Shown here piece after piece: positions 1 through 7,545 of a DNA stretch of 11,881 nucleotides (positions within the stretch are counted from its first letter, which is position 1; each line of letters begins with the position of its first letter). The notes under the pieces were generated by a model. It made no database searches. It was not told the DNA's origin and was given only the letters and a program-made list of their open reading frames with translations. The DNA lies in NCBI GenBank assembly GCA_028565635.1, contig JAOXYB010049536.1, forward strand, positions 1 to 11,881, written 5' to 3'. The stretch comes from Phoronis ovalis. Its lineage: Eukaryota; Phoronida; Phoronidae. Made by a program: the position numbers and the translations under genes.

Positions 1-56
<56 letters not shown>

Positions 57-74
57 GAGAGAGAGAGAGAGAGG

Positions 75-159
<85 letters not shown>
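1..159. repeat. GA dinucleotide microsatellite
   Basis: An almost pure GA tract is interrupted a few times by GGAGAGGAGA blocks and fills the window edge, so its true length is unknown. It ends exactly where sequence shared with 7210-7350 begins, so the repeat abuts a duplication breakpoint. No coding content. Confidence 0.97.
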
Positions 160-161
<2 letters not shown>

Positions 162-163
<2 letters not shown>

Positions 164-302
164 CGATGTAGTGGCAAACTTTAGAAACTGTAAGTCAAAA
201 GGTTCTTTGTTCCAAATACCTTGAAGTGTGCATCCTTTCTAGGCGAATAATGGAATCTATCCATCAAGAACATAAATTCTCAGTACCATACATTCTCAAC
301 AT
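162..302 (+). repeat. Duplicated segment, copy 1 (partner 7210-7350)
   Basis: From AACGATGTAGTGGCAAAC onward this stretch runs nearly parallel to 7210-7350, including the splice acceptor and the following exon start. The partner carries an extra tandem copy of about 11 bases around GTAAGTCAA, absent here. Similarity fades after the shared TTCTCAGTA (about 276-285). On the left this copy starts at the GA tract and on the right it is joined at about 312 to the intron preceding module 1, so it is a rearranged fragment. Confidence 0.8.
243..302 (+). pseudogene. Remnant of an exon 5' end
   Basis: A pyrimidine tract followed by CTAG|GCGAATAATGG looks like a splice acceptor, matched by CCAG|GCGAATAGTGG in the copy at 7303. 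With phase 2 entry the frame reads RIMESIHQEHKFSV, comparable with the N-terminal tails of the modules (module 2 has LEEQQKHAVISS). The frame stays open to a TAG near 355-357 but with no module sequence and no donor; it runs into the intron of module 1. I infer a truncated exon start left by a rearrangement. It could also be a non-exonic duplicated scrap. Confidence 0.4.
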
Positions 303-388
303 ATACAGAACATCAGTCCGCGCAGCCGGTTACACCAAGAATTATAATTATATCTAGCTAACTTGTTGAGTTTAACAAATCTTTTCAG

Positions 389-982
389 GGATGACACCTC
401 AGGAAATTTGCAACAAAAACTACCAACAGAACCCATTCCCGCAAAATATTGTCTTGGATTGCCGTTCTGTCACTTAATCGTTGGAACAACCACACTTATC
501 ATTGGTATCTTTGCATCACTGGAACGAAATTATGTGCTTCCTGTGCTATTTGCTTTCTTACCAGCCGTGTGGTATCTTATTTCTGGGGCAACTGGATTGT
601 ACTTCTGGAAATTGGGACATGACAAATGTCGCATTCGCGACGTATTAGCGACTTTTGCATTTCTTTCTGGCTTTAGTTTTTGTCTAGCCTTTGTTCAATA
701 CTCCGTTTTTGCTGGTATTCCAGAACAGATGTTCATCATTGGCAATTCATCACTGGTAGGATTAATGCAAATGTTAGCAATTCTAGAAATAGTTGTCAGC
801 TATTTTTGTATTAAAAGTTTTGGAGAGACATTGGCTAATAGTGTTCTACAGCTCATAGCAACATATTCAGGTAGAAAGGTTTCCCAAATAGGGAGCAGTG
901 CTTTCCTTGACGATGCAGCAACAAAGCCGTTGCTTCAACATGAACCATTTGAAGTTTCTGATGAACATAAGGAAATTGCTGG
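389..982 (+). CDS. Module 1: intact four-helix MS4A/CD20-like exon
   Basis: This internal exon of 594 nt has acceptor TTTTCAG|GGATGAC and donor GCTGG|GTATGT, phase 2 at both ends, 197 complete codons and no stop. The residues give a short polar N-tail, TM1 about 24-44 (HLIVGTTTLIIGI), TM2 49-73 (PAVWYLISGATGLYFWK), TM3 85-109 (ending QYSVFAG), TM4 120-142 (LMQMLAILEIVVS, with a Glu at 133 inside the helix) and a polar tail of about 55 residues. Helix spacing, the SG...GL pattern of TM2 and the Glu in TM4 resemble MS4A/CD20 tetraspans, which act at membranes in signalling or channel-like complexes; the family call is inference. No ATG lies in frame before TM1, and the open frame upstream of the acceptor is intronic, so this is not a first exon. 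It is the only full-length module here with no lesion. Confidence 0.75.
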
Positions 983-1544
983 GTATGTGTAAATACGAGA
1001 AAAAAGCAACTGGTACTTAATTAAAGGAAGAAATTTATTACTTGCTCTGTACAAATTCTGAGAGAATACATGATGCTTTTCAAAAAACATTCCCCTAAGC
1101 TTAGGTGAATGTTGCTTAGGGGAATGTTTTTGAAATGCATCGTGTTTTTGACTTAAGTCAAACCAAAATGAAAAACTTCTGACCTTATGAAACAAAAAAT
1201 GTACACCTCATGGTAAGCACTATCTGAAAATATACACCCAATTGGTGAACACTGTTAAGCAAAATTATTCCTTATTCGAAAACATTCGCAGATATTGTAT
1301 CTGTTGATCCAATTTATTCTAAGCAGAAGAATTTTAAACAAAATTATGGTGCTTCATCATAATTTATTTGGCCACCATTTGTAATAAATAAATGAAATAG
1401 TTTTTTTGGGGTTTTGTAACATATTAGTCAGTTGTTTTACTGCTCACATGGAAACAAAGAAATGAAAATTGTTCTGATTATTTCATGTTATTTGTATCTT
1501 GTATTTATTTGTTGTTAAGTTAACTATTATAATTCTATTTTTAG
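983..1544 (+). other. Intron between modules 1 and 2
   Basis: This 562-nt GT-AG intron has donor GTATGT and acceptor CTATTTTTAG. It is AT-rich and matches the 529-nt intron of the duplicate at 10909-11437. It holds a strong inverted repeat (1083-1131). AATAAATAAA near 1384-1393 is present in both copies but lies mid-intron. I see no exon in it on either strand. Confidence 0.75.
1083..1131. repeat. Perfect 18-bp inverted repeat (hairpin)
   Basis: Arms 1083-1100 and 1114-1131 are exact reverse complements around a 13-nt loop (1101-1113). Pairing extends outward with a few mismatches and one bulge, to about 1068 on the left and 1146 on the right. The core of each arm is ATTCCCCTAAGC or its complement. 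Copy B of the duplication keeps only the left arm. Confidence 0.9.
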
Positions 1545-2125
1545 ATTAGAAGAGCAACAAAAGCATGCAGTGATTTCTTCACAAGAAGAGCTCATTTCTA
1601 CAAATTCGTGTGTCGGATTATCACTTAACCATTTACTTACTGGAATAATAACCCTTGTCATTGGTATATGTTCAACAATACATTATTATCCTTTAATGCC
1701 GTTGTAATATGGCCAGATTTGGTATACCTTATTACTGGGGCAACTGGATTGTTATACTGGAAAGGTGGTCAAAGAAATCGCATCTTGGTAAATGCGTTTC
1801 TTCTTCTTTCCTGCATTAGCTTTTTTCAGCTTTTTCACAGTACTCTGTTGCTGCTACTGCTTCCTGTAGTCGTGGTCATGGATATGAATTTGGAGTTGCA
1901 TGTTTTGTAGGAGTTATACAAATGCTTGCTATTTTAGAAATGAGTGTGAGCTTCTTATCTGTTATAAAATGCTTTAGTGTGCACAAAATACCTTCTAGGG
2001 ACATAACACAGCGGCTATTGGAAACAGAAAAGAAATTGCAAGTAAATGTTGTGCCTGTTATTCTTGGTCAAACTGAGATAGCGGATGTTCACAAGAATGA
2101 AGCGCTCTCTGAAAATCAGACATAA
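1545..2125 (+). pseudogene. Module 2: four-helix exon with two 1-nt lesions and terminal stop
   Basis: The acceptor CTATTTTTAG|ATTAGAAG gives phase 2 entry. The frame reads LEEQQKHAVISS, ISTNSCVGL and TM1 HLLTGIITLVIGI. At 1702/1703 one base is missing compared with copy B (GCCGTTG here, GCCGTCTG there), and the frame drops by one to read TM2 (VIWPDLVYLITGATGLLYW) and the start of TM3 (LSCISFFQLF). In the T-run 1831-1835 another base appears lost; one more T would restore SFFQLFSQYSV at the spacing of module 1. The third frame reads on through TM4 (GVIQMLAILEMSVSF) and a tail ending SENQT at TAA 2123-2125. The tail passes the position where module 1 has its donor and no good donor is seen, so this looks like a 3'-terminal exon. 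Either a pseudogene or a gene with assembly errors. Confidence 0.7.
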
Positions 2126-4177
2126 AATTGACCGATTAGAACCGTTAATAGAACAGTTCTCCCGCTTCAAGTCAGAATTAACCTGTCTAACAGCAACAAT
2201 TACATAAACTCCCAATTGTCGTTATTTTCATAGTAGACAATTAGTTTAGAACGATATATTGTGGTTAGCATAGGCCATAAGAGACGCCTTGGTGAATGAT
2301 GTTATCGACCTTAATTACTTTTTTTGTAACGCGGACTATATAGATGCATTTAATGTGGGATTAAACTGTGCTGTAATATAAACAGGGTACTGTTACATAA
2401 ATGATTGTAAGTTGTAATTATTGTTTAAAAATCGCTTTTTGTCCATTTTCTCTGGACCTTGTATCATTTGTTTTGCAATTCAAGTGATTTGTGACAACAT
2501 TATAACATTTTGTTAAAGCTAACATTGTGTACTAATATGACTTAAGGGACTGGTCAGAATTTATTTCCGAGTTCGACGGGAAATACGATTTCAAAATCAG
2601 TGGAAAATAACATCCCCCCTCAAGAATTTCGAAGTTATGCCCTCCCTCGTGAGGACCAAAAATATATTACCCATAACATAGTATTAACTTACCAGAACGT
2701 ATGTTCGTTCCATGTAATTATTAAAATGAATGAATACGATGCCTAAGGATATAACATAAGCCATCCCTTTAATCCCCTAAAATGTTCAAAATTATCAAAT
2801 CCGTGTTGATGTTACAGCCGGTTACATGCATTTGTGTCAGTGGCTCGAAGGTCACCTGGCGAGAAAGTGTAGTTATATATATTATTTTGTTTAGTAAATA
2901 TATGATATACTATCGATACGGCCTCCTTTGTACTCTGTATATAAACAAGTCGTGAAACACTGGTCCAGTCTGGGCCAATGCCTCCTGTTCCAACCAATAG
3001 TGATGGTAAAAAAAAAGTACCTGCATTCAATCCACACACCAATCTGATGACACATCCTGTTTCTTCAACTGGCTAGGCCAGATGGCTAAGTAGCAATATA
3101 AAACTCGAGGTACACAGAAGTGCAGCGGTATAAATATTTTACCGACATTTTTTAGAGATAGACCTTTTTTAAGCTCCCGCATTTACCACAGGGTATGTTT
3201 TTCACGTTTCTCAAAGCTGTATTTACCACAGAGTATACTTTTATTTTTGGATATTTACCACAGGGTATATTTTCAAAAAATATTCGTTTAGCACATGGTG
3301 TATTTCTTGGAAAATGCATTTACGACAGGTATGAAAAATTAAGGTACGTACATTTTTCCATATTTATTTACCACAGGGTATATAATTTACAAGTGAATTT
3401 TACACAGGGTATCTATTTCGGAAGAGTTATTTACGACAGGGTATATTTTTCATTTACAACGGTATATTTTTCGCGATCTTTATTTACAACAGGGTCAGGG
3501 TTTTTTACCCTGGGCCGCACACCCGTACCAAATTTACCTGTCAAGTACACCCCGGGCCCTGCATGTGGGTATTGATATTTCGAAAGGCAAACGCAGCTGC
3601 TTAAAACATGCACGGTTGACTGCAAATATGGATTCACTGCTACAACATACTGTATAAATTCCTTTATTTCAATAAAGACATTAAAAATACATCATTTACG
3701 ACATGAAATCATGATATTACTGTACTATCCAATAAATGCACATATCTTCATTTGTGCCTGGGTTATTGTAAAAGCTAAAACAACGTACAGGAAATCCCTG
3801 TAACAGGAATAATTATTATATATCCGTTATATATGTTAGTAATCTTTTCATACAACTTTGCCTGTAATCGATCGTGATCGGCTGAAAAATTAAAGGTACT
3901 GTAATTGTGCACGTAATCCAATACAACTATTTTATTAATCTCCGACGGAAAAACTTAAGCTAAAATGTAACAGCAAAAATCTGTTACTAGTACCTGAAGA
4001 TTGCTGATTATATTAAAATCATCTCTCGTTAAAATTTTAGGAAAAAATACAAAACAATAACAGCAGTAGGCATGTGATCGCATGTAAGAATTTCCAGTTA
4101 CCGCATCCACGCGTGGAATACATCTATTTTAAACATAATATAATACTATAAATATAACTATAATACTCTTATTTAAT
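2126..4177. other. 2-kb gap between modules 2 and 3
   Basis: No supportable exon is seen on either strand apart from the minisatellite at 3181-3500. If module 2 ends a gene, the first part is its 3' UTR. No AATAAA lies close to the stop; ATTAAA near 2351 is the nearest weak polyadenylation candidate, and AATAAA occurs near 3671 and 3732. The stretch around 2545-2680 has an abrupt C-rich run and could be part of an interspersed repeat, but I cannot identify a family. TM1-TM3 of module 3 should lie near the right end and are missing. Confidence 0.55.
3181..3500. repeat. Degenerate ~32-bp minisatellite
   Basis: About ten imperfect units share the core ATTTACCACAGGGTATATTT. Cores start at about 3181, 3221, 3253, 3286, 3318, 3366, 3397, 3429, 3452 and 3482, so spacing is mostly 30-33 with units of 40, 48 and 23. 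The open frame across it (about 3195-3575, plus strand) follows from the repeat composition and has no homology to the modules. Confidence 0.85.
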
Positions 4178-4536
4178 TTGCTAATATTGGATAATAATTG
4201 TCAATCCGAATTCACCAGAGCAGACTGGATGGTACTACCGATAGGAGGTATTCAAATGCTTGCAATTATGGAAATTGTTATAGGTTTCTTTTCTGTCACT
4301 ATGCATTTTAAATCATGTTTTGGAAATAAATTAGGTGTTCAACAAACACCTCATAACGATAAACATTCAGATCCATCCTACCTAGACAACTCATCTTTAA
4401 CTCAAAATACAGTCGAAACAGAGAGAGATTTTCTTGTTGATGTACCATTTAAACAGACTCCTAATGGACTAGCTCCAGCTCTTGACAAGAATAAGGCTAC
4501 TAGTACTGTTCTCGAGCAAACTACCGACATTTCAAG
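4178..4536 (+). CDS. Module 3: 5'-truncated exon, TM4 and tail only
   Basis: The frame encodes a single helix, PIGGIQMLAIMEIVIGFFSV, clearly TM4 of the module with its Glu, followed by a polar tail of about 85 residues ending TTDIS. The donor TTTCAAG|GTAAGC leaves in phase 2 like its neighbours. TM1-TM3 are absent and not found in the preceding 500 bases. Similarity may begin a little upstream, around the EF of QSEF. An AG at 4217-4218 would give a phase 2 acceptor and a 318-nt in-frame exon starting at 4219, but its pyrimidine tract is poor. Either a truncated relic or a one-helix exon. The tail segment PNGLAPA is echoed in the tail of module 6. Confidence 0.55.
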
Positions 4537-5057
4537 GTAAGCGTGCAGGGGAAACAAAACCTCTAACCAACTACACGTGACATCTAAAGGCAGTACGAAA
4601 GGAAGTGTTGTGATTGGTCTGAAAGCTTTTTGACGTTACCCTTAGGCATGTTCTAAATATGCTTATCATGCATTAAGATTCCTGGGTAAAAATATGTGTC
4701 ATACATATAAATTTAATATGTCTTACGCAGGTTTTAAACCAGACGCAAATTGTGATAACAAAGCAAGTATGCACGGGGAAGGGGAGACAGGGATATTCGA
4801 GTTCGTCTCAAACACAAGTTTTGCCTTGAAATCAATTTTTACATTGTACAGTTCGTATTTAAAAACCTTCAATTCGTGGAATTACTAATGTATGTGCATA
4901 TGTTTTGAACCGGTGAGCTTAAAATATGTAGACAAAGAAACACAGGGAAAAGGAACTAACTTAACTAACATTAGTCTATGTATTTGTAACCTAATTCCGC
5001 ATTAATGGAAACGTAAGACACAACCGATTCTAACACTAGTACTGTTTTGCATTTCAG
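4537..5057 (+). other. Intron between modules 3 and 4
   Basis: This 521-nt GT-AG intron has donor GTAAGC and acceptor TTGCATTTCAG. The open frame inside it (about 4694-4888) has no module similarity and no splice signals. Nothing else is seen. Confidence 0.65.
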
Positions 5058-5714
5058 GGCTGAGGACGCATGGAATGAACATGACAAACAACCAAATAAA
5101 TTCTCTCTGGTGGAAACTATCTGTACAAGTTCATGTTTTGGATTGTCAATTGTTCACTTAACAACTGGAATAGTAACTTTACTTGTTGGTTTAGTGAATG
5201 TAACATGGGTCTACAGCATCAAACTTACTATTGCAGCCGCTTTTACAATATTTCCAGGTGTGGTTTACATTAGCACTGTGGCAGCTGGATTGTACTATTG
5301 GAAACATGGAGAAGAGAATTCTATTATTTTAAAGCGCTTTGATCGATTATCTTGTGCTAGTTTTTGCGGATCGTTTTTGCAATACTCTATGATAGTTACC
5401 GTGTCTTTTAGAGATTTACAATTTTTGGAAGGTGTGTCGATGGTAGGGGTAGTGCAAATACTTGCATTAATAGAAACTGTGATAAGCCTGAGGTCTGCTA
5501 CGAAGTACTTTAGAGAGGCATTTGGTTGTGTCTTCTAGTTAAATAAAACGTATTATAATGACATGACAGAGCAATTAGAGACTCAGACAAAAAACTCCTT
5601 CTTAGAAAATGTCTTGACAGTCCAGCAAGAGAATGACTTTTCCATAAATGCCAAAACATTCAAGCAGACTGAATTATCCAGAAATTCAGATTATGTAACA
5701 GTCACGTCGCCCGG
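5058..5714 (+). CDS. Module 4: complete four-helix exon with in-frame TAG
   Basis: The exon has 657 nt, acceptor TTTCAG|GGCTGAGG and donor CCCGG|GTAAGT, phase 2 at both ends. It encodes all four helices: ICTSSCFGLS then HLTTGIVTLLVGL (TM1), FTIFPGVVYISTVAAGLYYWK (TM2), LSCASFCGSFLQYSM (TM3) and SMVGVVQILALIETVISL (TM4). A TAG at 5536-5538 interrupts the frame just after TM4 (FGCVF). The same frame then stays open for 58 codons of polar tail to the donor, as in intact modules, so the TAG looks like a late nonsense change, a sequencing error or a site that ends a shorter isoform. AATAAA at 5542-5547 lies right behind it. No ATG precedes TM1. Confidence 0.65.
5536..5547 (+). other. In-frame stop with adjacent AATAAA
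   Basis: TAG at 5536-5538 is followed after three bases by AATAAA (5542-5547). If real, a transcript ending here would encode a tail-less four-helix protein. The hexamer alone is weak evidence in AT-rich DNA. Confidence 0.35.
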
Positions 5715-5883
5715 GTAAGTGAATTTAGGCGGAAAAGGTTAACAGTAATTTATGACACTAAGTACTAAATGTTGCATTCACATGTATCATGCAACTACAG
5801 TAGAACACTAATGCTGTCAAAAAAATACTCGTCCTTGTGTTTTTGTTGTTGACAATTTGTTGATGTTCTTGTTTGGTTTTCAG
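5715..5883 (+). other. Short intron between modules 4 and 5
   Basis: This 169-nt intron has a strong donor GTAAGT and a T-rich acceptor tract ending GGTTTTCAG. It joins CCC-GG with A-ATA, making a Gly codon, so phase is kept. Confidence 0.7.
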
Positions 5884-6380
5884 AATAGAAACTACGGATG
5901 ATGAATGCTTTGATGATCTTCAAAAGCAATCCCCTTTGTACTCATTGGGGAGAATTATCTCTACAAGTTGTTATGTTGAACTAGCAACTTGCCACTTAGT
6001 TATTGGGATAACAACACTTGGCATTGGTATTGTTGCAGGACAATCATCAAACACCTCACCTTACAGAACACCAATATTAGTGGAAGCTTTTACAATTTGG
6101 CCAAGTTTTCTGTTCATTATTACGGGATCTACTGGTTTGTATTACTTGACCTTTGGTCAGAGACATTGCAAGATATCGAAAGGTTTTGTTGCACTTTCAT
6201 GCAGTACTTTCTGTTGGTCCTGTATCTATGGCAGGAGTGGTGAAAATTCTAGCTCTTAGAGAAACTTTCGCAAGCTTGCTTTCAGCTATAAAATACTCAA
6301 AACTGGCCTCTAAGAAAAAACACTTCCAAATGGACAAAACTGAATTTGCAAATTCCCTAAAAGATGAGAACAACGTATCC
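5884..6380 (+). pseudogene. Module 5: internally deleted module, first half of a two-module exon
   Basis: Phase 2 entry gives IETTDDECFDD, IISTSCYVEL, TM1 HLVIGITTLGIGIV and TM2 FTIWPSFLFIITGSTGLYYL, ending at VALSCS in TM3. From about 6195 to 6225 the sequence is about 59 nt shorter than module 4: LSC is followed almost at once by a scrap like QYS in another frame and then SMAGVVKILALRETFASL (TM4) in a third frame. The loss is not a multiple of three, so the original frame stops at TAG 6257-6259. A polar stretch (KKKHFQMDKTEFANSLKDE) then continues straight into module 6 with no intron. Most likely a dead module. Confidence 0.65.
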
Positions 6381-6997
6381 GTCACTGAACAGCAAATACA
6401 ACCGCTAGCAATGTTTTCGCTGGAGGACGCAATTTCTACAAGTTTATATGTAGGATCGGCGGCAATTGGTCATTTGATTATTGGAACAATATTCCTTTTG
6501 TTAGGTATACGAATGTTAATTAATTATGATATTGTCACACTTCACATTGGAAAAAAAGTTTTTACATTATGGCCTAGTATATTTTATGTTTTGACAGGGC
6601 TGATTGGGCTATATTACTGGAAGCTAGAAAAAGACAGTTGCAAAGTGTACAAGGCTTATATTGTCTTTTCTTGTGTTAGTTTTTGTGGAGCCATCTCGCA
6701 GTACTCTGTCTTTGCTGGTTTACCAACCTATGATAACCGAAGAGGTTGAGTTGACGGAAGTTATGCAAATGCTGGCGATAATGGAAGCTGCTATAAGCTT
6801 GTTCTCTGTTTCAAATTTTTTTGGAGACATTTTGGATGTCTGTTTCAAGGAAAAGAAGATTTGCTTCGCTGGAACTACACCAACCAAAACAGAACACGTC
6901 TTCTATACTAGACTAGTACGCCATGGAAAGGAAAATCTAATGGAACGACTGTGGCTACTTCAGTGACGAGAAGGCATGTGGCTTCAGTATTTGCAAG
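6381..6997 (+). pseudogene. Module 6: four-helix module with +1 and -1 shifts
   Basis: Without an intervening intron the frame of TM4 of module 5 runs through SLEDAISTSLYVGS into TM1 (GHLIIGTIFLLLGI), TM2 (FTLWPSIFYVLTGLIGLYYWK) and TM3 (FSCVSFCGAISQYSVFAG). Between about 6722 and 6745 the frame shifts by +1. TM4 (VMQMLAIMEAAISLFSV) and the first half of the tail read in the new frame. Near 6935-6945 it shifts back: NGTTVATSVTRRHVASVFA then leads to donor GCAAG|GTAAAT in phase 2, and NGTTVA matches the NGLAPA of the module 3 tail. Without the second shift the frame stops at TGA 6964-6966. The paired shifts restore the exon's length in codons, but the middle third is unreadable in one frame. 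Confidence 0.65.
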
Positions 6998-7302
6998 GTA
7001 AATATTAATACAGACAACTGAAAAAAAACAACTAAATTATTGCAATACGAGCAATAATTCCCTACGTAGTATATTAAATATATACATATATATATATATA
7101 AACTAGTATTTAATTAGTTTCCTTCAAAAGTTACTCCTTCCTTTCGACTTTTGGAGAAGTGTTCATAATATATAAATTTACATTCTTTAAATAGTCATTT
7201 AGCAAACATAACGATGTAGTGGCAAACTTTAGAAACTGTAAGTCAAAAGTAAGTCAAGAGGTTCTTGTGTTCCAAGTACCTTGATGTGTGCGTTCTTTCC
7301 AG
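6998..7302 (+). other. Intron after module 6, with TA microsatellite
   Basis: This 305-nt interval lies between donor GTAAAT and acceptor CTTTCCAG. It contains a TA-rich microsatellite at about 7076-7101 and, from 7210, sequence shared with 162-302. It is a true intron only if the candidate exon at 7303 is real. Confidence 0.45.
7076..7101. repeat. TA microsatellite
   Basis: An alternating TA tract with one TACATA interruption. No other content. Confidence 0.85.
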
Positions 7303-7350
7303 GCGAATAGTGGAACCTATCCATCAAGAGCATGCATTCTCAGTATTATA
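7210..7350 (+). repeat. Duplicated segment, copy 2 (partner 162-302)
   Basis: Nearly parallel to 162-302, with a small tandem duplication of GTAAGTCAA near 7237-7257 not found in the partner. It carries a stronger acceptor (CTTTCCAG) than the partner (CTTTCTAG). It joins module 6's downstream intron here but the start of the window there, so the block has been moved or copied. Confidence 0.8.
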
Positions 7351-7545
7351 CGCTTATGTCAGTCATCCCCAGCATCCACCATCTTGTCGTCCACCATCTC
7401 TACGTCATCTTGTCATCTCCAATCTGTTATCTCAGTGCTACAAGCAAGCGCCACACGCTTTCTTCATCTGTACATCATCTCATAGGACACACGTTTTTAG
7501 ACAGAAGCACCCACATCACTGTTCTCGTAAACCTTTGGTCTCCAA
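7303..7545 (+). CDS. Orphan candidate exon, phase 2 at both ends
   Basis: The acceptor GTTCTTTCCAG and the donor TCCAA|GTGAGT bracket 243 nt that enter and leave in phase 2 with no stop, as for the module exons. The first residues, RIVEPIHQEHAFSV, match the remnant at 243 and may be a module N-tail. The rest has no hydrophobic helix. It is rich in His, Ser, Pro and Cys because the DNA from about 7365 to 7490 is a degenerate CATCT/CACCATCT simple repeat. It may be an exon start whose membrane part was replaced by repeat DNA, with the donor fortuitous. I do not recognise a domain. Confidence 0.3.

Larger units (their letters stand above)
312..1756 (+). repeat. 1.4-kb segmental duplication, copy A (partner 10264-11650)
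   Basis: This segment contains the end of an intron, module 1, the next intron and the first third of module 2. It aligns along its length with 10264-11650. Similarity begins at the CAGTCCGCGCA motif in the intron and ends inside TM2 of module 2 at TTGTTATA. Copy A is the better preserved one: its module 1 has no frame lesion. Its intron holds a 58-bp block, with half of a perfect hairpin, that is missing in copy B. Confidence 0.9.

Noticed and set aside
363-388. Open frame extending module 1 upstream of its acceptor
   Set aside because: It begins with TTG, contains no ATG and consists of the pyrimidine tract and acceptor. Copy B shows the same intronic sequence.
389-982. MARVEL, claudin or classical tetraspanin assignment for the module
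   Set aside because: No claudin W-GLW-C-C loop and no CCG tetraspanin motif, and the extracellular loops are too short for both. MARVEL cannot be excluded, but the TM2 and TM4 patterns look closer to MS4A/CD20.
935-1195. Minus-strand open frame of 86 codons over the intron hairpin
   Set aside because: It is the antisense of module 1's tail and the intronic inverted repeat (it reads repeated QKHSPK from the two arms). No splice or coding signal of its own.
2328-2338. 11-mer AACGCGGACTA shared with 9121-9131
   Set aside because: The flanks do not align, so it is too short to call a repeat.
3055-3110. tRNA-like stretch (GGCCAGATGGCTAAG)
   Set aside because: No T-loop motif (GTTCGA-type) or acceptor stem at the right distance. 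CTGGCTAGGCCAG is just a 5-bp stem with a 3-nt loop.
3431-3637. Minus-strand open frame by the minisatellite
   Set aside because: It overlaps the repeat and low-complexity flank, without homology or splice signals.
4106-4117. 12-bp palindrome TCCACGCGTGGA
   Set aside because: Exact, but short and isolated, with no partner or gene start nearby.
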